Below, piece by piece: positions 1 to 6,054 of a DNA stretch of 7,434 nucleotides (position 1 is the stretch's first letter; each line of letters begins with the position of its first letter). A model generated the notes under the pieces. The model saw only the letters and a list, made by a program, of their open reading frames with translations, was not told where the DNA came from and ran no database searches. The stretch is from Parachlamydiaceae bacterium. GTDB lineage: Bacteria; Chlamydiota; Chlamydiia; Chlamydiales; Parachlamydiaceae. The stretch lies in NCBI GenBank assembly GCA_030679615.1, contig JAUXSJ010000296.1:1-7434 (forward strand), in the 5' to 3' direction. The position numbers and the translations under genes are program-made.

Positions 1-19
1 ATTAAGTTTACGCGAAGCG

Positions 20-38
20 TTTGGAGTGCGAAAGTCCT
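20..38 (+). repeat. short diverged direct repeat, left copy (partner at 7129-7147)
   Basis: TTTGGAGTGCGAAAGTCCT here and TTTGGAGCGCGAAGGCCCT at 7129-7147 agree at 16 of 19 bases, and all three differences are transitions. Read on the minus strand, both give Arg-(Thr/Ala)-Phe-Ala-Leu-Gln in one frame, and two of the three changes fall in third positions. This could be a dispersed repeat or two scraps of one protein family. GC-rich short matches stand out in such AT-rich DNA, but the match is short. Confidence 0.35.
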
Positions 39-51
39 CTTTCGCTTTTCT
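28..51 (+). terminator. hairpin with T-rich tail at the window edge
   Basis: GCGAAAG (28-34) pairs perfectly with CTTTCGC (39-45) around the loop TCCT, and is followed by TTTTCTTC. A smaller hairpin, ACGC-GAA-GCGT, lies just before it at 10-20. A 7-bp GC-containing stem plus a T-rich tail fits a weak intrinsic terminator for a gene left of the window. The alternative is that it is part of a dispersed repeat, because 20-38 is similar to 7129-7147. Confidence 0.35.
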
Positions 52-194
52 TCAAGGAATTTAAGCCTTTCAGGTTAATTAAATCACTGTGTTTCAACTA
101 TCAGAAATTTTTAGCTTAACGCATATGCGACTTCTCGAAGCTTTGGAATTAGTACATCATGTCACTTAAATTGCCCGTTTGATTAATTAAAATT

Positions 195-222
195 TTGACA
201 TTGATCTCATTTTTCATAAAAT
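195..222 (+). promoter_or_regulatory. sigma70-type promoter of the phosphatase gene
   Basis: A consensus -35 box TTGACA (195-200) is followed after 16 bases by TAAAAT (217-222), one mismatch from TATAAT. Transcription would begin near 229-231. That falls on the GTG at 230, so a GTG start would leave essentially no leader, while the ATG at 257 would have a normal leader of about 27 bases containing a ribosome site. The -35 match is perfect, which is notable even in AT-rich sequence. Confidence 0.5.
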
Positions 223-247
223 TATAAGAGTGTTCTCAATTACATAT

Positions 248-251
248 AGGA
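248..251 (+). promoter_or_regulatory. ribosome binding site deciding the ATG at 257
   Basis: AGGA at 248-251 lies five bases before the ATG at 257. The in-frame GTG at 230 has only AAGA touching it and no usable spacing. This site, with the promoter position, favours 257 as the true start. Confidence 0.45.
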
Positions 252-256
252 ATAAT

Positions 257-2011
257 ATGGATCCATCAAGACCGATAGAATTAATAAAATCGACAGTAAT
301 TAATGAAGTTATTAATAAAGGAGAAAACGAAAGCAAAAAAAATTCTGCTTTAGAAATTCTCAAAAATAAAAGTTTAGATAAAGCTCAAAAAAAAACCTTA
401 GCAGAGGTTGTTGCCCATCAAATTTATTCCGAAGCTTGCGAAATCAAAGATGACATAGAAAAAAAAATATTATTCCTAAAAACTGCAGCTAAAATAGGAA
501 GTCCTGATGCATGTTATAAATTGGCTAATTTTTACGCTAAAAAAGAGGAATATAAAAAAAGATATAAATGCCTTAAAGATGCAATTAAAATAGAACCGAA
601 CCATTGGAATTCAAAATATCAACTTGGCGAAATCTTTCTTGATTCTGACAATAATGATAAACGTATTTTAGGAAAAATATACATCAAGGAATCAATTGAA
701 AACGGATTAACTTTAGCTGTTCGGGATTCTATAAAAAATGCTAAGAATAAGGGTAACTTTCAAAAGGTTGTGAATCTTTTATCTCAAGAAAATTATATTA
801 AAAAAGACGAAGAATTATATGAATTGGCTTTGATTTTAGAGGAGCATCCAGAAGTTAAATCAAATTATAAAAGTCATGACTTAATCTTAACTTCAAGCAA
901 TAATGGACATCCTCGTTCAATTTTAAAATTAATCAATAACTATATTGTTGAAGGAAACATCGATGAAACAATGCGGTGGTGTGATAAAATTGATAAATTA
1001 AATAATCTCTCTCCAATTGAAAAATTCGAACTGGCAAAGCTTTTTACTTCTACATTAAAATATTACTTCCCATTCATGAGTATTTCTACATTAAAAAGTT
1101 ATCGTGATAAAGCAATTGTTCACTTAAGAGACAATATAAAAAATAATCATTCGCAATCAATAGAATTGCTTATGAAATTTGATCCAGAATTTAAAAAAAT
1201 AAAAGAAATAGAATACGATGAAAAACGGCTTCAATTTGAAGCAGAATGTCTTGATTATATATCTGCGAATGTTAAATATCATCCAATAGAATTAAATATG
1301 TATAAATTTTTTTTTATTGATGTTTTGTGTCCAAAAAATACATCTATAGATTATCCAAATTTACATGCAAATAAAATCAGTGTATCCAATTTACATTTTA
1401 TAGCGGCTCAATTTCCTAAAATAAATCAGATAAGTTATTTTATAGATCAATGTATTAAACAAACTAATCTTGTAGTTAATTTAACAAATGAGGATGACAA
1501 AAATAAGTATCAACTTGAAGACTACTTTAAAGACTGTCATTTTAAATCAATTAATTGTTCAATTGCACAAGTAGTCACAAAAGAAGGATCAAATTTGATT
1601 TTTTCTGAAAATTACATTCAAAGGAATGATGATTTAAATAACATAGTTTTATTACAAAGAATACAGTATACGGGTTGGCCAGATGGTGAATTTCCAGATT
1701 CTAAAGAATTAAAAAATCTTATTGAACGTGTTTTAGATTATGGAAATTCAGAAAATCATCGCATTACTGTTCATTGCGTGGCGGGTGTTGGGCGTACAGC
1801 AACCTTTATTGTGGCTTGTGCACTTTATAAATATATTCAAGAAAACAAATCTCATTTTACAGAAAGTTCTATTACCTCTGAAATAATATTAAAAGTCTTA
1901 AAAGGCTTCATTACAGATGTTCGAACTCAAAGAGGGAATGGCTCAATAAATCAAAAGCAGATTGTTTTTCTATTTAATTGGGGGAGAAGTTTAGCTAATA
2001 ATGAAATTTAA
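257..2011 (+). CDS. helical-repeat (TPR/Sel1-like) protein with C-terminal protein tyrosine phosphatase domain
   Basis: This 584-residue protein probably removes phosphate from phosphotyrosine in proteins. The first ~300 residues are charged helical repeats of TPR/Sel1 type, clearest at about 75-150. The phosphatase domain spans about 355-580. The WPD loop is at W474-P475-D476 (general acid D476). The P-loop HCVAGVGRT holds nucleophile C507 and R513. A Q-loop-like stretch rich in Arg, Gly and Gln lies at 556-568; which Gln corresponds to the catalytic-water Gln is unclear. AAQFP near 381-385 resembles the family's QxP motif. All key residues are present, so it should be active. No signal peptide or membrane segment is seen. 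Classical PTPs in bacteria are often injected effectors (YopH is the known example), so an effector role is an inference. ATG 257 is preferred to GTG 230 (593 residues) because of the promoter and ribosome-site positions. The gene has its own promoter and no operon partner. Confidence 0.88.
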   Translation: MDPSRPIELIKSTVINEVINKGENESKKNSALEILKNKSLDKAQKKTLAEVVAHQIYSEACEIKDDIEKKILFLKTAAKIGSPDACYKLANFYAKKEEYKKRYKCLKDAIKIEPNHWNSKYQLGEIFLDSDNNDKRILGKIYIKESIENGLTLAVRDSIKNAKNKGNFQKVVNLLSQENYIKKDEELYELALILEEHPEVKSNYKSHDLILTSSNNGHPRSILKLINNYIVEGNIDETMRWCDKIDKLNNLSPIEKFELAKLFTSTLKYYFPFMSISTLKSYRDKAIVHLRDNIKNNHSQSIELLMKFDPEFKKIKEIEYDEKRLQFEAECLDYISANVKYHPIELNMYKFFFIDVLCPKNTSIDYPNLHANKISVSNLHFIAAQFPKINQISYFIDQCIKQTNLVVNLTNEDDKNKYQLEDYFKDCHFKSINCSIAQVVTKEGSNLIFSENYIQRNDDLNNIVLLQRIQYTGWPDGEFPDSKELKNLIERVLDYGNSENHRITVHCVAGVGRTATFIVACALYKYIQENKSHFTESSITSEIILKVLKGFITDVRTQRGNGSINQKQIVFLFNWGRSLANNEI

Positions 2012-2058
2012 TTCGTTAATTTTCAGATAATTCTTACATTCCTATGCATTAATTTTGT

Positions 2059-2447
2059 GCCCAGTCTAAAGTTCAATGCATTAACTTAAAAAAATGTTAT
2101 TATTAATTCAGGCGTAAGCATAAAATGCCATCCTTTCAGGACTCAATGTTTTTTTTGATTCTACCTAGGCCTCCGCTTCGCTACGACCTAGGCTATGAAA
2201 TGCCGACCCGTCGGGCCTAACGGATGTAAGATTTACGTAATATAATCTTAATTTAAAAACTAACTTTTAATTTATTCTTAAATCCTTCAGGCCCAACGGG
2301 CCGGCATTTCATAGCTTATGTCGTAGCGAAGCGGAGGCCTAGGTAGAATCAAAAAAAACATTGAGTCCTGAAAGGACGACATTTTATGTTTTCGTCTCAA
2401 CCAATAATAATTTTTTTTAAGTTAACACCATTGGCTTTAGTCTGTGC
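2059..2447. repeat. large palindromic (MITE-like) element with nested hairpins
   Basis: Two 162-base arms (2059-2220 and 2286-2447) are inverted copies around a 65-base AT-rich centre. A 57-base stretch is perfectly complementary (2131-2187 with 2320-2376), including an 8-base T/A run. The inner ~100 bases differ at only about seven positions; the outer ~60 bases are more diverged. Each arm contains smaller palindromes, such as GGCCCAACGGGCC (right arm), GTCCTGAAAGGAC (right arm) and CCTAGG flanking a GC-rich loop (left arm). The centre holds a further hairpin, TAAGATT...AATCTTA. There is no transposase frame and no clear target duplication. It is probably a non-autonomous mobile or REP/BIME-like repeat. 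It also separates the phosphatase gene from the next region and could stop transcription. Confidence 0.85.
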
Positions 2448-2518
2448 TTGTTCTAACTGCTTTAGCCTACTATAGATATATTTATATAAAAAAATTAAAA
2501 AGGTAGACTCATCAAAAA

Positions 2519-2711
2519 TAAATAAAAAAATAGAAAAAAAAATCAACTTTAGAAAAAAATAAAATTCAACAAGTCAACGATTTTAATTTTATACATTCAC
2601 TACCTTTTTAAATTGAGACATTGAATAAAAAATGTGTCGTTTTAGTAAAAGGATTGTTTTAAATGATAAAAAAAATACTTCATTAGAAAATGAATTTGTT
2701 CTTAAGAAGAA
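2519..2711 (+). pseudogene. decayed coiled-coil segment of a second copy of the downstream AAA+ gene
   Basis: Translation here matches the coiled coil of the 3439-5790 product, but only across disruptions. In frame with 2579, residues DFNFIHSLPF-stop-IETLNKKC line up with DFSDIQQLTGKIKHLSKRC of the ATPase; the stop is TAA at 2609, where the intact gene has AAA. A TAG at 2531 interrupts the same frame earlier. Around 2647 the match moves to another frame (KR, then SLENEFVL, matching KR and IQLDKEFIL), apparently after a ~10-base deletion. Near 2703-2711 it returns to the frame of the 2690-3190 reading frame. The left limit is uncertain because 2480-2560 is A-rich. Nothing else in the gap from 2448 looks coding. 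Confidence 0.65.
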
Positions 2712-3190
2712 TTGTGATTCCAAGCATACAAAAGCTCCAAAAAGATAAAATTTTAAAATTTAATCAAGAATATAATGAAGAAATGATTGTTAATCTAAAT
2801 TGCGAAACAATTGATCAGTTAAGTAATAAAATCATTCCAAATATAATTCATAATCATTTATTGACGTTTTTTATTAACACTCTCAGTGCTACAAGTAATG
2901 TAAACACAAGTAAATATGCCATTATTGATATGTATATAGAAAATATAATTGAAGGATTAAAAGCAAAGCTCAAAAACAATGATAATTTTTCGATTTTTGA
3001 AGTATGGAATAATGAAAAAAATAACATTTTAAATTATACAAAAGAAGATTTATTAAATTTTTTTATGAAAGAACTGACAGAATTAAAATGTAATTGCGAA
3101 CAAATAGAAGTGTTAGCTTTACATATTGTAGATGGATTGACCTATCTGTTTCCTTTGTTAAGAAAATCTATTTCTTCTGATAATGTATAA
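2690..3190 (+). CDS. paralogue of the C-terminal domain of the downstream AAA+ protein; probable pseudogene 3' part
   Basis: The 166-codon frame aligns along most of its length with residues ~620-775 of the AAA+ protein encoded at 3439-5790. Shared elements include IP-I-K-Q-KI-KFN-YNE near the start, then LS...P..I.N.L..FF, and a later L-NFF. It carries an insertion of about 15 residues around 103-120. No catalytic motif, signal peptide or membrane segment is visible, and no function is known. The ATG at 2690 has no ribosome site, and its first residues MNLF are an out-of-frame reading of DNA that matches ...EFVL in the homologous frame. The start is therefore probably not ancestral, and the whole is best seen as the 3' remnant of a duplicated gene. 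Against simple decay, 166 uninterrupted codons in such AT-rich DNA hint at either recent duplication or residual selection. Confidence 0.55.
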   Translation: MNLFLRRIVIPSIQKLQKDKILKFNQEYNEEMIVNLNCETIDQLSNKIIPNIIHNHLLTFFINTLSATSNVNTSKYAIIDMYIENIIEGLKAKLKNNDNFSIFEVWNNEKNNILNYTKEDLLNFFMKELTELKCNCEQIEVLALHIVDGLTYLFPLLRKSISSDNV

Positions 3191-3222
3191 ATAACCGAAA
3201 ATTAATTATCTAAATTTCTTAC

Positions 3223-3244
3223 GCCACATATGTGGCTAGTTTTT
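3223..3244 (+). terminator. short palindrome followed by T-run
   Basis: GCCACATATGTGGC (3223-3236) is a perfect 14-base palindrome able to form a 5-bp GC-rich stem with loop ATAT, and TAGTTTTT follows. It begins 32 bases after the stop codon at 3188-3190. It fits a weak intrinsic terminator for the partial paralogue; because the palindrome is perfect, a dimeric protein-binding site is an alternative. The rest of the gap to 3438 is AT-rich, without a coding frame; a TATAAT at 3427-3432 may be a -10 box for the next gene, but no convincing -35 box accompanies it. Confidence 0.4.
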
Positions 3245-3438
3245 ATCAAAAGAACGATTACTTTTTCTGTTCCGTTTAAGTAACAAAATAATAATCGATT
3301 ATAAAATCTCACAATTATTTATTTTTTTATAAATACTTCATGCTTTTTTTTTATATTCACTATTTATAATACAAACAATTGAATATAAATAATAAGTATG
3401 TTAAATTACATCCATTATAAATAAATTATAATATTTAA

Positions 3439-5790
3439 ATGGAAATTAACATGAATGTTGTTTTTAAATGTTTAGAAATGGTTCACGATAAAATTTTTAG
3501 CGATAAAAATTCAAAATTATTATTAAAAGCTCATACTGATGAAAACAACCAAATATTAATTGATGAATCAAAAATTCAAACAAATATTTCTAATTCATTA
3601 GTTTATTTAATTCATCATCAAAATTATGAGTTAAAAAGAAAAGTAGAAGATGAATTAAATAAAATTAGTGAAAATAGAATCATAGAAATATTAACAAATA
3701 TAGCTGTGAATACTTTTCAAGAAAACGAGCATATTTTAGAAAATATAAGGGGAGTCATTCCCAATACAATTTGGCCAAAATTAGGAAACGCAAGAGAGGC
3801 TGCCGAAACATACGTTGAATTTTGTAATCATTCGAATGATCAAATAATTAAACAATCAACTTTACTAAAAATTGGCTCAACAATTAATCGAATTGTTACT
3901 AACATCTTTGCTAATATTTTCACTTCTAATAGTTTTAATTTTGATCGCGTAAGTACTGATTCTTATCAGGCTCAACAACGAATCATGTTTTATCGACAAA
4001 TAATGAGAGATGGATATCAATTGGGTAAATTTGTTTTTAAGTGGATTAAAATCGCATTAGCATCTTCATTAGCAATACCTCTTATTAGAAACGTTTCAGA
4101 AAAGCTTTTTTTTCAAAAAATTAACAAAATTTCACGTTTAGCCATACCTCTTATTGGTTTAAGCGCAAGCCTTTCATTTTATAAAATTTCAAAATCCATT
4201 AATCAAATAGCGCCACATTATCTTCCTTTTTTCAATTATAGTTTAAACAGAATAATAGAAGAAAAAACGAATTACATTCCTCCGATTAAATTTAATAATT
4301 CAATTGACTATGTTTCTGAAATAAAAAAATCACTGACTAGGTCAAATATAGTTCCTTGTTTAATTGGCCCTCCTGGCGTTGGTAAAACAGAACTTATTGA
4401 ATTATTTACACTCGATTTAATGAAAAAACAACCCGGAACTGTTGTATTTAAAGGAAAAATGGCCGATTTGTGCTCTAATGAAGCATTTTCTTATAGTGAA
4501 GAAGAAGCAATAAGATTATCACCACTTGATAAAGTTAAGTCTTATTTAACTCATGTCCCTTCTGGTAAAGTAGTCCTATTTATTGATGAATTTGCTTGTG
4601 CTTTTAAAAACGTCAATCACCAAAATGGAGAACCTATTGGTGATATGTATGATGTATTAATAAATATGATCAATGAAGATCACGTAAAATTAATTTTTGC
4701 GACAACTCAAGAAGAATATGACGCATACATTGCACATTTAAGTCCTTTAGTTGAAAGAATGAATGTTATAAACATTAGTGAACCACCTAGAGACATTCTC
4801 AAAGTCATCCTAGCTAATAAAGCTCAAAATTTTATAAATAATAATGCAGTTGATATTGATGTTACATCTGAAGCTATTGATGAAATTATTGAAATGAGTA
4901 AAAAACTTCCTGGAGCAAATCCAAGAAAAGCCATTAATCTTTTAACAAATTTTATGAGTCAAATTAAAGAATACAAACTCAAAAAAGATTCTTCAATTAT
5001 AGCTATTAAAGAGGGGATTAATGATTTAAAACAAAAAATTAAATCAACTAATGGAGTTAATCCAAACTTCATTTTTACTCAAGAATGTTCAGCAATAAAA
5101 AAAAATATTCAATACTTAAGCAAAAAATTAGAAGACTTGAAAATTAAAAGAAAACAACAAAAATCAGATTTTAGTGATATTCAGCAATTGACTGGAAAAA
5201 TAAAACATTTAAGCAAAAGATGTTTATTTATTGCTCAAAAAATTAAGAGATTGTCCACAAAGAAATTGAATTCAATTCAATTAGATAAAGAATTTATTTT
5301 ATTAAAAAGGGTAATCATTCCCGCTATATTAAAAATTCAAGATAATAAAATTATTAAATTTAATAAAAAATATAATGAAAAGTTAAACTTTGTTTTAGAT
5401 GAAGTAAACATAAAAAAATTAAGCAAAGTTGTAATGCCTAGTTTAATACAAAATAAATTAATGAATTTCTTTTTTAAATTTTTACAATCAAAAAATGAAG
5501 TTAAAGATAGTCATTATGGCATCACAAATCAACAGGTTCGAGAAATGGTTGAATCCTTGTTAAAAACGTTTCCGATTTCTTACAATCAAAATATTGATAT
5601 AGTGTTTGATAAAAATAGTTTAATTAATTTTTTTCAACAATTCAAGCAGACACATGCTAATTTAGCGGAAGATTTCGATGATGAAGTCATTAAAGCTATG
5701 ATTGAAAAGTTGATTTTAAATTTCCCTGTATTAAAGGAAAAAAATATTGAGGAAACATTTATTAAATATGAAAGTGTAGATTTGTGTTGA
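3439..5790 (+). CDS. membrane-associated AAA+ ATPase with a single ClpA/ClpB NBD1-like domain and coiled coil
   Basis: This 783-residue protein is predicted to hydrolyse ATP to remodel protein substrates; the substrate is unknown. Residues 1-190 are helical and unrecognised. Two hydrophobic stretches (about 198-216 and 232-250) could be a membrane hairpin. The AAA+ core runs ~285-510: Walker A GPPGVGKT (310-317), Walker B VVLFIDE with D383-E384, and sensor 1 ATTQEEYDAYI from 421, the typical ClpA/B NBD1 form. One arginine-finger candidate, R440, sits where Clp proteins usually have two, and LPGANPRKAINLL (490-502) resembles the Clp lid. A Lys/Glu-rich coiled coil (~520-622) sits where ClpB has its middle domain. 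Residues ~615-783 form a helical domain copied at 2690-3190. The second AAA+ domain of ClpB is absent. ATG 3439 lacks a ribosome site; ATG 3451, in frame, has a weak GGA before it and is possible. The gene seems monocistronic. Confidence 0.85.
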   Translation: MEINMNVVFKCLEMVHDKIFSDKNSKLLLKAHTDENNQILIDESKIQTNISNSLVYLIHHQNYELKRKVEDELNKISENRIIEILTNIAVNTFQENEHILENIRGVIPNTIWPKLGNAREAAETYVEFCNHSNDQIIKQSTLLKIGSTINRIVTNIFANIFTSNSFNFDRVSTDSYQAQQRIMFYRQIMRDGYQLGKFVFKWIKIALASSLAIPLIRNVSEKLFFQKINKISRLAIPLIGLSASLSFYKISKSINQIAPHYLPFFNYSLNRIIEEKTNYIPPIKFNNSIDYVSEIKKSLTRSNIVPCLIGPPGVGKTELIELFTLDLMKKQPGTVVFKGKMADLCSNEAFSYSEEEAIRLSPLDKVKSYLTHVPSGKVVLFIDEFACAFKNVNHQNGEPIGDMYDVLINMINEDHVKLIFATTQEEYDAYIAHLSPLVERMNVINISEPPRDILKVILANKAQNFINNNAVDIDVTSEAIDEIIEMSKKLPGANPRKAINLLTNFMSQIKEYKLKKDSSIIAIKEGINDLKQKIKSTNGVNPNFIFTQECSAIKKNIQYLSKKLEDLKIKRKQQKSDFSDIQQLTGKIKHLSKRCLFIAQKIKRLSTKKLNSIQLDKEFILLKRVIIPAILKIQDNKIIKFNKKYNEKLNFVLDEVNIKKLSKVVMPSLIQNKLMNFFFKFLQSKNEVKDSHYGITNQQVREMVESLLKTFPISYNQNIDIVFDKNSLINFFQQFKQTHANLAEDFDDEVIKAMIEKLILNFPVLKEKNIEETFIKYESVDLC

Positions 5791-5859
5791 AATTTCTTTG
5801 AATGGATCAAATTTAATGGAAAATACAACGTCTGATAATATACGTTATGAATAAAAGCG

Positions 5860-6000
5860 CAATTCCTTATTAAACTTAAGATTCAGATCCTTTCGAATAT
5901 CGAATACGTCAAGGAAACTATAGAATAATTTTTGAAATTCACGATGATATTTTAGTCGTTCTTGTAATACGAATCTTCATCAGAGGCGACGAAATATTGA
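5860..6000 (+). pseudogene. frameshifted remnant of a RelE/ParE-type toxin
   Basis: In the frame starting at 5880 the DNA reads DPFEYRIRQGNYRIIFEI, then HDDILVVLVIRI, closely matching the core and last strands of RelE/ParE toxins (typically YRiRvGdYRiiyeI...VlrigHRRdvYr). The terminal His-Arg-Arg part follows in another frame (HQRRRNI from 5978) after two extra bases at 5976-5977. Just upstream, IKLK (5869-5880) matches the family's KL motif but is again out of frame and followed by a TAA. No start codon, no N-terminal half and no antitoxin gene are seen, so the toxin cannot be made. It is a relic of a toxin-antitoxin locus lying between the ATPase gene and the shared terminator. The stretch 5791-5860 is otherwise without recognised features. 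Confidence 0.7.
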
Positions 6001-6009
6001 AGCATCCAT

Positions 6010-6034
6010 AAATAACCCCATTGGGGTTATTTTA
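6010..6034. terminator. strong bidirectional intrinsic terminator
   Basis: AAATAACCCC (6010-6019) and GGGGTTATTT (6023-6032) form a perfect 10-bp stem around ATT, with A and T tracts on the two sides, so it works in both directions. It lies between convergent genes: the ATPase gene and toxin relic on the plus strand and the cysteine-rich gene ending at 6055 on the minus strand. Confidence 0.85.
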
Positions 6035-6054
6035 ACATCAAAATGGCACCATTA

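Noticed and set aside
230..2011. GTG start giving a 593-residue phosphatase
   Set aside because: The GTG lies at the predicted transcription start and has no spaced ribosome site, unlike the ATG at 257.
2059..2447. Complete insertion sequence
   Set aside because: There is a large inverted repeat but no transposase frame between or beside the arms, and no clear target duplication.
2461..2560. Possible small gene or regulatory A-tract
   Set aside because: Frames are interrupted, and the A-richness is explained by the decayed Lys-rich coiled-coil coding sequence.
3254..3298. Inverted CGATTA / TAATCG pair upstream of the ATPase gene
   Set aside because: A six-base match separated by over 30 bases is expected by chance in AT-rich DNA.
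3439..5790. Complete ClpB disaggregase
   Set aside because: Only one AAA+ domain is present; the C-terminal part has no second Walker A or B motif.
5634..5828. Open frame of 64 codons on the minus strand overlapping the ATPase 3' end
   Set aside because: It is antisense to a well-supported domain with a paralogue, has no ribosome site and no recognisable protein features; it is a shadow frame.
5791..6011. Functional toxin-antitoxin pair
   Set aside because: The toxin frame is shifted at least twice, lacks its N-terminus and start, and no antitoxin frame is seen.
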